Assembly: GCA_019096065.1 (NCBI GenBank)
Contig: JAGUCH010000006.1
Span: 82,001-146,000 of the forward strand
Source: Paracyclopina nana
Taxonomy: Eukaryota > Arthropoda > Copepoda > Cyclopoida > Cyclopettidae
Length of the DNA stretch: 64,000 nucleotides
Direction: 5' to 3'
Shown here: piece by piece, positions 34,412-46,000 of the stretch
How the letters are laid out: the number at the start of each line of letters is the position of its first letter
How positions within the stretch are numbered: position 1 is the stretch's first letter
Notes under the pieces: model-generated
The model's database searches: none
What the model saw: only the letters and a program-made list of their open reading frames with translations
Told to the model about the DNA's origin: nothing
Position numbers and translations under genes: made by a program

Positions 34412-35256
34412 TGCCAAAAACTAAAATACGCTAACAAATTTTAAAAGCGTAAACTTGGCACAAATTTGTCTCATTTTTAAGGGGTCAGCCTTTAGGCTTC
34501 AAGACCCCCCTCAATGTTGGTGTGACTCATTTTGAAATCTTGTTGCTTTGTCCAATTAGGAAAGCCCAGCTTTCTTTTGTACTCTGCTTTCATCCTTGCT
34601 ACTTTTTAGCTTAAAACTTTGAAATAGTGCACAATTAGGCCATGATTGGACCAAATTGTGCATTTGGCTGAAATGCCTGAATGTGTAGAAGTGATAAATG
34701 ATATGATACAAATTAGAAAGCTATGGCCAAGTTTGACAAAGAAAAAACAGTAAAGAGGTCATGACATAGTTGAGTGGGAAACTGCTTTTCAGCATTTCCT
34801 TTCTATGCAGTGAAACGCATTTGAAAATGCGTTTCAATTTTTAACTGATTTGAATTCTTTTGTGAATTTGACGCACTTTGAATTTGACTTAAAGTTTTTG
34901 GCTCCCAATGTAATTTTATGGCCAATTAACATTTGCTTTTCAATTTGGGTCTTATTGAGATGTGATTGTTATCACCCTTGCCTTATTTCAGTTCTCGATA
35001 CTGAAATTGCTAAACATAGTATTTTAATATCATCTTTTTTCGCTAGATGGTGCTGAAATCACTTAGGGATGTTGTTTATTAAACCATGAAAGCAGCTATG
35101 AATTATGATTTTGAGAAAAATTGCTCTTTCTCCCAAATTGCCATGGCAACACTGAGAAGCATGATTCAGTTGAAAAGTTGTACTCACCCTCAAAAAGTGT
35201 CCAAAAAAATACATTCTTCTACAATCAATTTTGAAAGTAAAAACTATAAAGAAGTT
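34412..35256. other. Intergenic, no gene recognised
   Basis: Between the inverted repeat and the next receptor gene. Apart from the degenerate inverted-repeat trace near 34905-35055, nothing is recognised. Confidence 0.45.
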
Positions 35257-35262
35257 TATAAA
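35257..35262 (+). promoter_or_regulatory. TATA box of the long-loop 7TM receptor
   Basis: TATAAA within GTTTATAAAGAG, 52 bp before the ATG at 35314. A start near 35288 would give a leader of about 25 bp. Confidence 0.55.
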
Positions 35263-35313
35263 GAGCCCTAGAAAACTTAGTAAATTTCCAAGACTGATTT
35301 ATTAGCATCAAAG

Positions 35314-38300
35314 ATGAACTATTCACTTGTCAAAGAAAATGAAAAATGGATTTGGAAAAGGCAAAAACCCACTGAGTTTCCCCCTGAAAGGCTTACACAC
35401 TCTTACTTGCCAGAAGACCACACAAATTTGCCACAAATTCAGTCAGCCAAGACAAAAGCTCTGTTCCACTCAAGGCAATTTGAGGCTGCTGTCCTCACTT
35501 GCCTGGCCATAAGTTTCTTTGTGAATTGTGCTGCCATACTTATACATGCCTACAAAGCAAGGAAAGTGGCCAAGGAGGACACAAGGATCACTCAAAAGTG
35601 GCTGAAAATCAGCTTCAGTTCAGGTAAGACTTCAAAGATTTATGCTTTAAAAAAATGCATCTGAACATTGATGACAAATGCTCATCTAGGTTTGGGCAAG
35701 TAAAAGACTAGAAATTTGGCACTTCAAGGTTTAGGACTAGGCCTACTCAAGATTCAGACTTGGACTCTTTTAGAATAGATTTTGAGCTCTTATTATTGTT
35801 ATGACTTGGGGTCTTCTGCAATACGATTTGGGACTCTACAGTATGTATTACGACTTGGGCTCGACTTGACAAGGTTTTTAGTGATTTGGACTCTAATATG
35901 TACTTAGGCTCTGTGTCGTTTAAGCCATCTGTGTCTAGGGCTCTTTGTAGTGACTCGGAGTCATAGTGACTCGGGCTCATAGTGACTTGGGCTCATAGTG
36001 ACTCTTGATCATATGGCGTGGGCTCACAGTCAGGTTAGTGACTCGGGCTCAATTTGACTCTGGGTCAGAGTGACTTGGGCTCATAGTGACTTGGCTCACA
36101 GTGACTGGCTCATAGTGGCTGGGCTTACAGTTAGGTTAGTGACTCGGGCTCTTAGTGATTTGGGCTTAAAGTGACTTGGGCTCATAGTGGCTTGGGCTCA
36201 TAGTGGCTTGGGCTCATAGTGGCTTGGGCTCACAGTTAGGTTAGTGACTCGCGCTCATAGTGACTTGGGCTTATAGTGACTCGGGCTCATAGTGACTTGG
36301 GCTCATAGTGACTAGGGCTCATAGTGGCTTGGGCTCATAGTGGCTTGGGCTCACAGTTAGGTTAGTGACTCGCGCTCATAGTGACTTGGGCTTATAGTGA
36401 CTCGGGCTCATAGTGACTTGGGCTCATAGTGGCTAGGGCTCATAGTGTTTAGGCTCATAATTATGTTAGTGACTCAGGCTCATATTGACTTGGGCTTATA
36501 GTGACTTTGGCTCATAGTGACTTTGGCTCATAGTGGCTTGGGCTCATAGTCGCTTGGGCTCATAGTGACTTGGACTCATAGTGGCTTGGGCTCAGTTAGG
36601 TTAGTGACTTGGGCTCATAGTGACTTGGGCTCTCAGAGACTTGGGTACTTATTGAAATTGAAATAGTGAACTAAGAAGGGCTTTTTTGTCTTTCAGCCTA
36701 TTTGATAGGTTGTTTGTGCCTGGCTGTGCCATTGCTCTGGGACTTTTACTTTGAGATGGTCCCGCAGTGGATGGACTCACTATGGCGCCTTGGCTTTTTT
36801 TGCAGCCTTCAAGTTGGCAATTCTCGCGCCATTTTTCTGATTGCCCACAAATGGACTCAAAGTTGCTTGGCACTTCAAGCAATGCCACCCAACAATCCCA
36901 AACATATGAGGCATTTTTTCCACTCCAGCATGATTGTCTTGTGGTTGATCACCTTTGTTTGTTGGATTGCCCCTTTACCCAGGGGCTTTCCACACAGCTC
37001 ATGGAATTTGCCATCCAATTCATCAAATTTTGCCTCTCTCACAGATGACTACTTTCTGCCAGCTTTGATTGTATGAAATATTTAATGTCAGTTTTTCCTT
37101 ATTTGACCTATTTTGAAATTTAGGTGTATGGAGTGAGCTTTGCTGTTGTGGTATTTGTTTCAGGAGCTTGCCTGAAATGGATGGCCTACATTCAGCCTAG
37201 AACACCAAGCAAGGGCTTCCTTCAGGTCAAAGAGCAAAGGAGCTTTCCAAGCTGGAAAGCCTTTCTAAAAAAGTTTCAACTCTTGGCTAAAATCCAACCT
37301 ATGGAAAGAAGGTAATAATCACACTTGATAAATTATCTCAGCTTAAAATTGTGGCAATTTGGAAAGCCCCTCTTTGTTCGCTTTCCAATCAGCTTTCCAT
37401 ACTTCAAAGTCCTCCCTTATTTTGAGAGAGGATTAGCTTTCCATATTGGAAGGCCCTTTTTATATGGAAAGCCCTATCTGAGAGCTGTGCTGAGGCAAAG
37501 GAAAATGGCTTTCCATTGAGCTTTCCATTTTGCTTTTAGAGCCAGAAAGTCTCATTGCGACATTTGCCACACTAAAATATCTTCCATTGAGGCAACTTGT
37601 GCAAAGGACCACATCATTGGATGGGCCCCAGAAGAGGTGAATATAATTAAAAGCAGAAGAAAATGTAACCAATAACCAAATTACGTTTTATTAAGGCGCC
37701 AAAGGACAAAAAGAAGCCCGGAAAACTGCCATCTTTTCCTTTCTCATTGGAAACCAAAACTGACTTCAGGTAAATAATAAAAAGAAATTTCATTCAATTA
37801 CCTTTAAAATACTTAGCTAATTTTTTTTATGGTTTTATAATTTAAATTATTTTTTCAGTAAATTCTAAATTAAATTAAACTCAATTTTTTTATGAATATT
37901 ACATTCTATGATTTTTTTGTAGCGAAATTACAACTAGTCCGGATTTGGAGCTTCCCTCAGAGTTGATTTTGAAAAAGGCCGCGGATCAATTCAAAGGCCA
38001 AATGTTTGACATGATTTTCATGAAGGAGGACGAAAATGCCCACTGTGCATCATTGGAGGAGCAAGAAACGTGCATGCAATTGGTCATCAATGCCAAAATC
38101 GAGGAGCACAACCTCAAAAAGCAGCTGGAGAAACCGTTTCAAGTTCTCAAGGCCAAAGAAACCGTTAACCATCCTCTTGAAGATCCAGAATTGATCGTTA
38201 CAACTTCTTTGGAAAGCTGTGGCAATTTCCCAATTGAACTGGATAAAATTCAGCCAACGAGGGCGAAAAAAAATAGAGGTAGCAACAGAAAGAGGGTAAG

Positions 38301-38978
38301 CCTAATTTGTTACGGTAACGGTTATGTTCAAACTAATTTAACTGTATTGAAAAAACGATAAATATTTTAAAAAAGGATGCCTATGTAGCGTTACAAGGAA
38401 GAGTTTGATTTTGTAATGGTTGTAATGGATACTTGAAAATTTTTTTAAGTTAGGTAAGTCTAATTTGTAACGGTAACGGTTATGTTCACCTAAAGTGCAT
38501 TCAAAAACCGATAAATATTATCAAAAGGATGCGTTTGTAGCGTTACAAAGAGTTTAAATTTGTAACGGTTGTAACGGATACTTGAAAAATATCTTTTTTA
38601 AAAATTAAATTAATTAAATTACTATTTCAGGCAGATGATCCACATCGTTGCACTCTGCTGATGAAGCACAGACACAATACCAAATTATTTGAAACGTTTG
38701 ACTGCCATGCTGACCTCACTGAGCTCAAGTTTGCCGTTTTCTTCGCTCTGTTAACGCATTTCACATGTAACGGGCTGATTTACGTTACCTACATCATATT
38801 CTCTCACGAAGAAGACGATTCCAAGTGGGCGGGAATATTCACGTTACAATTCGTTACGTGCGTTATTTACCCACTCATGGATTTGTTGGCTTCGCAGAAA
38901 ATCCGTTACTGTTTTCGCGACCTCAAAGACTCGTTAAAAAACGACTACGAGCCCTCAAACGTCGTCATCGTAAACTGA
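35314..38978 (+). CDS. Divergent 7TM receptor with very long third cytoplasmic loop
   Basis: Seven exons (35314-35623, 36697-37070, 37124-37311, 37540-37636, 37696-37769, 37923-38295, 38631-38978) join in matching phases into 587 residues. TM1 (57-80) keeps a class A-like Asn71 (FFVNCAAILI). TM2, a loop Trp (MDSLWRLGFFC) and TM3 follow, but TM3 ends AHKWTQ instead of DRY. TM4 is MIVLWLITFVCWIAPL, with glycosylation sequons in the next loop. TM5 is FAVVVFVSGACL. TM6 and TM7 are both in the last exon (FAVFFALLTHFTCNGLIYV; FTLQFVTCVIYPLMDLL), where YPLMDLL sits in the NPxxY position. The loop between TM5 and TM6 is about 230 residues, charged, with a CDICH motif. It is probably an orphan rhodopsin-like receptor; the ligand is unknown. 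An acceptor of ATTAAG before exon 5 is weak. Confidence 0.72.
35930..36655. repeat. Minisatellite in intron 1, unit like GTGACTTGGGCTCATA
   Basis: About 40 units of 16 bp built on GTGACTTGGGCTCATA, grouped into a higher-order pattern in which GGCTCACAGTTAGGTTAGTGACTCG recurs about every 120-125 bp (near 36030, 36130, 36230, 36355, 36465, 36597). The array fills most of the first intron of the 7TM gene. An older, diverged version of the theme (GACTTGGGCTC) begins near 35850. Confidence 0.88.
38290..38630 (+). repeat. Tandem duplication at the 5' side of intron 6
   Basis: The sequence starting at the exon 6 donor (GGTAAGCCTAATTTGTTACG, 38295) is repeated from 38454 (GGTAAGTCTAATTTGTAACG), with the later GCGTTACAA and GGATACTTGAAAA blocks also doubled. 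The unit is about 159 bp. The intron therefore holds two strong donor-like sites in the same context. Confidence 0.75.
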
Positions 38979-40061
38979 ACACGACAGCACGAATGTTAGC
39001 TACATCCCGACTCACTAGTTACCCGTTACAGTCGTTACTAACTAATGCACAAACCATTACAAAATAATCTACTGTTTTTGAAGCTGAAAACATTGCTTAC
39101 GTTAAAATGATGGCTTGACGGAATACAGATGCTGTACTTTAACGAAAATCGAGAATCCTCTCTAAAGTTAACGAAAAAATCGTTATGAGGTTTCGAACCT
39201 GATGGCACTAGTTATCACAAATCTTTGCTCACTTCATTCAATAATCTAGTTCACTCAAGTTCACTGAGACTTCAGCGTTCAGACTTGCTCAGTTTTCAAA
39301 GCTAGTGAGTTTATGTTATTAACGGAAAAATTCGTCCGTTACGCGCGCAACCTTGCGCACGCTTTTCGCGCCGTTATTTACAACGTAACTAAGGTGCAAA
39401 GTGCTCCAAACCCAATGAAAAAATTCCAATTTTATTCAGGTTATATTTGATATGGGGACAGTTTAAATATTTTCAAAAAGGAGAACCGTTAACGGAAGTT
39501 AACGCAAAACCGCGCGCAACCTAACGCACGGTTTGCGCGCCGTTATTTACAACGTAAATAAGGTTCAAAGTGCTCCAAACCCTATGAAAAAATTCCATTT
39601 TAATTCAGGTCATATTTAATTTGGGAACTTTTTTAAGAGGAGCCGCGTTAACGGAAGTTAACGAAAAACCTCGCGCAACCTTGCGCGCCCTCAAGTCTCG
39701 CGCGCGCTGCGCAAGGTTGCGCGACTTTTGATTCCCCTGAGGGCAAAATAACAAACTGCTCGCCATTGAAGTGCGCACTCGCGCACATCTAAGCACGAAG
39801 GCCCCAGACTCGTTAGTGTATTTCCGCGGCGCTGCGGGCTGGCCTTTTTCCACGCAGCGAAGGCCTCAGTTGCTCCACTGCAGCGGTCTGACGATGACAA
39901 TCAAGAGAAAAAAGGCCGGCAGCTTGAGTAGTAAAGGCTGCGGCCTCCGTTTCAGCTACTACGCGCGCCTGTTAACGGCTTTCCCTGCTTTCTACTGCAG
40001 CACGCGAGTTGTGGCCTTTAAGAAGACCAACAACAACTTTTGCTCCTCAGTCTGGCCCAAG
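38979..40061. other. Intergenic with GTTAACG-rich repeats and CG-rich stretch
   Basis: From about 39320 to 39670 a unit of about 155-165 bp is repeated two to three times (CGCCGTTATTTACAACGTAA, AAGTGCTCCAAACCC, AAAAAATTCCA). GTTAACG motifs are frequent throughout. A CG-rich segment (39660-39760) contains a palindromic GCGCAAGGTTGCGCGACTT. The CNNM upstream region follows; an in-frame ATG at 39894 was not chosen as the start. Confidence 0.6.
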
Positions 40062-43000
40062 ATGGCCGAGACATTCCTTCTACTTCTACTATGCATGGCC
40101 TTCACTACTTCATCAGCGGCCTCAAATCCTATGGTGACCTTTGTCGGCTTCTTGAATGACAAGGACAGCATGGCCTTTTCGGCCTTGCTCCAAGTGGACA
40201 CAACTCAATTCAATGCCAATGATGGTGGCCTTTGGCTGGCCTCCGAAGGCCCGGATCAGTGCTTCGCTCAAGTGTATGGCCTCGCAAAGGCCGAAGAGGA
40301 CAGCAGCAAGGCTGTCCTCAGTTTGGTGCTACCTGTGCAGCAAGGCCACGAGGCGCGGACTCTGTATTTGTGCCATAAAGCGCCAGGCGCAGACTCTGCG
40401 TGGGTGGCCTTGGGGCCGGCCTCGAGGTTCCACATGCCCAAGGTCACGGTCAAACATGTGCTCAACCAAGCAAGCGACGAGTACTTGATCGAGACGTTAG
40501 GTACGTTATTTGTGCAAAAACTGCACGTGTATCACTTGTGTCCAATTTGGAGTTGGAGGCTTTTCAATCATGGCCAATCATAGTTGTGGGAAATCCGGAT
40601 GATGACATTTCGAGCGAAAGTGATAAATGGCAATAGTAGATAGCAATCGCATAGTTTGCTGCATTCTTCGAGTTCTTTCATCCGATTGCTTGAATGCGAA
40701 GAATGCCTACTTGCTGTTCTGTTGAGGAGCATCTGGATTTCTTTCGATGAGGATTGGCAATGATTGCTGACCTTCAAACTCTCGATTGGACCCAAGTGTC
40801 TTTTGTGCAGTTGAAAAAAAAACTAATTATGTTCTAGATGACGTCGATCCTCAAGCGTTGGCCTTAACGAGTGGCTACTCTCGCGAAAGTCGAGCATTTG
40901 ACTTATTGGCTGAGAATGCAACGACAGCAGACGATGCAATTGCTCGAGTTGTCGCCATCCGACTTGTCTCCCTCGCCAAGGATGTGAGCTACTCAGGTGA
41001 TGATCCATTTCGTTTTCTCCAAGTTGCCACATGTTCGTTGCTGGCTGATGCCTCATTTGCTTTTATCTCCAAATGTTAAATGATTGCTAGTAATGAGTGA
41101 TCAGCCTTGGATGAACATTGATCAACTTGATTGCAACCTTCCGGAATGCTCATGTCGAATTAGCACACAATGGATGTATAATTCAAGGCTTTTTTTCCAG
41201 ACGATGGATTCATCGAGGCCCTTGAAGGTGAAGCAGTGCCTTTAGCTATTTTTGGATTCGGCCTCACGAACGACACCGAAATCCTGTTGACCTCTGCGGT
41301 GAGCGAGTTTGGTGCCTCATGCTCAAAGACTCATGAGTTCAACATCCGGACTTCAAGCTACAAAATCGTTGCCAGCGCGGATGGCACAAGTGCTCATGTC
41401 GACATTCCCAGTGGTGATTTGCCCGCGATTGAGGGCCAAGACACCTTCTACATTTGCCTTAGGACCAATCCAACGCTTAGGTTCACCCATCAGGGATCCG
41501 ATGAGTCCCTGGGTATCCGGGTGTATGTCCTCCTCCTCCCCATTTGGGTGATGGTTTGCTTCATCATCGTCCTGCTCTGTCTCTCCGGATTGTTCTCGGG
41601 ACTCAACCTTGGGCTCATGGCCCTGGATCAGACCGAGTTGAAGATCATCCAGAACACTGGTTCAGACAATGAGAAGACCTATGCGAAGAAGATAGCACCC
41701 ATTCGGGCGCATGGCAACTTCCTGCTCTGCTCACTCCTCCTGGGGAATGTCTTGGTGAACAACACCCTCACCATATTGTTGGATACCCTGACCTCGGGGA
41801 TTGTCGCTGTCATCGGGGCCACCATGGGTATCGTGATCTTTGGCGAGATCATCCCGCAGGCACTTTGCTCGCGACATGGGTTGGCGGTGGGTGCCTACAC
41901 GATAGGACTGACGAAGCTGTTCATGTTCATCACGTTCCCCCTGTCCTTCCCCATCTCGAAAATCCTGGACCTCATCCTTGGGGCTGAGATTGGTACGGTT
42001 TACGACAAGAAGAAGCTCATCGAACTCTTGCGGTGAGTACTATCGTCAGGACTTACAGGAGGATACGGACTTACAGGAGGTGGACTTACAGGGGAGAATA
42101 CATTTAAACATATGTTTGATTACATCAGGACTTACAATAGGATGTGGACTTACAGGGGGGAATACGTTTAAACATGTGCTTGATTGCAGGATCACAAACG
42201 ATAACAACGACTTGGAAAAGGAAGAGGTTGACATAGTCACGGGCGCCCTTGTGTACAAGGAGAAGACGGTCCGGTCTGTGATGACGAAGCTCGAGGACTG
42301 CTACATGCTCCCCCTCAAGACGATACTGAACTTTGACACCGTTTCCGAGATCCGCGAGCAAGGCTACTCCCGGATTCCCATCTTTGACGGGGACCGAGCC
42401 AACATTGTCCATGTCCTGTTCGCGAAGGATCTGATGTTCATCGATCCGGATGACAACATGCCCGTCTCGATGGTCTGCGAGTTCTACAACAACGATGTCA
42501 ACTTTGTTTTCCAAGACACACCCTTGAATGTGATGTTCAACGAGTTCAAGAGCGGAGAGAAGGGCCACATGGCCTTCGTCCAGGATGTCAACACTTCCGG
42601 TGAGTATGTCTGTTAACTATGTCCCCCCACTTCTAACATTGAATTCATTAGGCGAAGGGGACCCCTTTTACGAGACGATCGGGCTGATCACTCTGGAGGA
42701 CATCATTGAGGAGATCATCCAGCAGGAGATCGTGGACGAAACTGACGTCGTCCTGGATAACCGGAGCAAGAAGAAGCGTCGGCGCGAGAACTTCAAGAGC
42801 GGCACTGAGGGGACAACCTTCCACCAAATGTTCGGGGGGGAGACCTCGAAGAAGATCTCCATTTCGCCCCAGCTCACCTTGGCCGTCTTCCAGTACTTGA
42901 CCACGTCGATCGAGCCCTTCAAGGGCTACTACATGTCCGAGGTCGTCCTCAAAAGACTCCTCACCATGGACGTCTACCGCGAGGTGAAGATCAAGAAAGA

Positions 43001-46000
43001 TTCATCGGGCGCCAAGAAGGTCGACCAGGCCGAGATCACGCTCATGGAGAAGGGCAAGCCCATCGATTTCTTCATCCTCATCGTTGAAGGTGAGGAGTTT
43101 TTGAATGCCCAATCTCCCCGCTGTGCTCTTTTTTTGTGACCCTATTCCCCGGCTGTGCCCCTCGTAATTTCTTAGTTATTATTACATATTTTTATTTTTT
43201 TTTGGGGGGGGGGGGGGGGACTGTTTACGCTGTGCAAAATCGTAAAAAAGCCAGTATTTTAAACTGTGCAGGCTTCATTGACTTGAAGAAAGTCTTAACC
43301 CAAACTTATTAAAACACCCCAAAATATACATTTTCTGAAACACATTGACTTGAAGGAGGTCCTAACCCAAACTCTTTACAACACCCAAAAAATATACATT
43401 TTCTGAAAGCTTGTGCTCTTAGGATTCTTTTGGTAGTAATTTAAAAATCCTGGCCTATGGCTTCCCATAACATAAAATTTTCAAAAACGTCTAGCACCTA
43501 CAGTTTATTATTTTTTGAGATTATTAATAGCAAATGACCCCCTCTGAAAAAAGAAGATCTAAGTTTTTTTATTTCATATGCAAGTCTGTAAAACGCACTC
43601 AAATTGAGATATTTGCTGCCAAACTTATTATGCAAAATTAATCAAGTTAGCAGTAATCCACTTTTAGCATCGCTATATCTCCGTTTCTGTTCATCCTAGC
43701 GATTTTACTATAAAGTAATTTAAGTTTTATTTTTGAATTTTAGTGGGGGTCACAGAAGCTAACTATCCCCAAAAATTCAGCCGTGTTTGCGCAAAACGTT
43801 TTTAAAAATTTTATGTTATTGGAAGCGATAGGCCAGGATTTTTATTTTATCACCAAATGAACCCTTGGGACATAAGCTTTCAGAAAATATATAATTATTG
43901 GGTGTAGTAAATAGTTTGGGTTAGGTCCTTTGCCAACTCAATGTGACTCGATTGCAACTCAATAATTGCTACCTAGGCTGAACTAGGCTTTTTAGGGTCT
44001 GTATAAATATAGATTTGTTAGATGATTTTGATGACTGAAAATTTTAGTTTTAAGAAATTGAGTTTTTATGTGTGCCTGCACAGTGAGAAAAACTCAGCAC
44101 ATACGGAAACACTGCGGGAAAAAAGCCGCTCTGTATAAGTATAGATGCGTTAGATGGCTTAGACGATCATCTTTGTCATCCATATTTGAACCATTTTCAG
44201 ATAATTTTTGGCAATCCTCATCTATATTTGGACTGTTACTCATGAGCGGATTAAATATAGATGATTTGTATCAGCCATATCTATATTTATACATAGATAC
44301 ACAAATATCTATGACATAGATAATCATGTAGGCCGTCTAAATCATCTATACTTATACAGAGCGGCTTTTTCCCCGCAGTGTTTCCATACATGCCGAGTTT
44401 TTCCTCTGAGTAGGCTCACATCTAAACTCAATATCTAAAAACTAAACCTTTCCGTCACCCCAATCACCCGACAAATCTACATTTATACAGCCCCGACAAA
44501 ATCTAATCTCGACAATTTCTGAATTTTCAGGCAAGGTGGAGGTGAACATTGGTCGTGAGGAGTTGGTGTTCGAGAGCGGCCCCTTCACCTACTTTGGCAT
44601 CCAGACGCTGAACCAGGTGATTGAGAGTCCATCCTCGCCCATGCTGGCCTTCCGGTCGGAGGCGCTGAAGGCCTCGGCGACTCCGAGCAGTGCTGAGCCC
44701 AAGCTGAGAAAGGCGAGCACTCAGCAGAGCATCGACGTGCCCAGCTCGGTGCTGGCCAACAAGCGGAACTCGGCGAGCGCGGAGGTCTCGCGCGCGGCCT
44801 CCATCCTCCCCGTGTTCGCGGCCTTCATTCCCGACTACACAATCACGGCCGTCTCCGACGTCCTCTACTTGAAGATCAAGCGCACCACCTACTTGAGGGC
44901 CCTCAAGGCCAGCATGATGGGCAAGAAGGCGAGCAACAGCGGCGAGATCAACGACAGGGAGCTGGAGAACCTCCTCGAAAAGGTACACTATTTATACTTG
45001 ATATTTTCTATAATATTATTGATATTTAGGAAAATGAGTAATTTTGGGTGGATTTTTAAAGATTAGTGCAGGATATTACATGCGGATATTTTTTGGATTT
45101 GTGCAGAATTATGCATACTTTGGTTGGATGAAAATGAGAAATACTTTGAAAATATTTTTCAAGGAGGATATTAGAAAATATTTTGGAGGATATTTGAAGA
45201 TATTTTGGAGGATATTTGAAAATATTTTTGGAGGATATTTGAAAATGGTGTGGGAGGATATTTTATAATATTTTTAGAGGATATTTGAAGATATTTTGGT
45301 AGCATATTTTGTAATATTTTTAGAGGATATATTATAATATTTTTAGAGGATATTTTATAATATTAATAGAGGATATTTTATAATATTGTTAGAGGATATT
45401 TGAAAATATTCTTGGAGGATATTTAATAATATTGAAGGAGGATATTTGAAAATATTCATGGAGGATATTTAGTAATATTCTTGGAGGATATTGAAAATAT
45501 TTTTGGAGCATAATTTACTATTTTTATGCATGAAAATTACAAAATTTTGCGTATTACTGGATATGAATATTTAGCCAAATTATTCCGCAGAATACTATGC
45601 TTACTCAAATTTAATATCTTTGAATATTATGCTAACTCAAATTTAATATCTTTGAATATTATGCTTGCTCAAATTCAATATCTTTGAATATTAGGCTTAC
45701 TCAAATTCAATCTTTCAAGATCTAAAAACTTCTTTGTTATTTTTCATAATCTAATGAAATATTATTTTGGCTGAATTGGGACATTTCATTGATATTATTC
45801 AGTTGCCTAAAAATCAATAGATTTTCCAAGATTTTATTAAGAATTCTTTATGCAATCAATTGATGTTAGTATTTCTAATGCGTTGAAAATTGAAAATTGT
45901 TTTTTATAGCAATAATGAAGAAAGAATTCTTGACAAATTCTTATGGAATTGAGACATGTTATAAAACAAGGTCATGTTACAGTAAATGTCTCTGTCTGTG

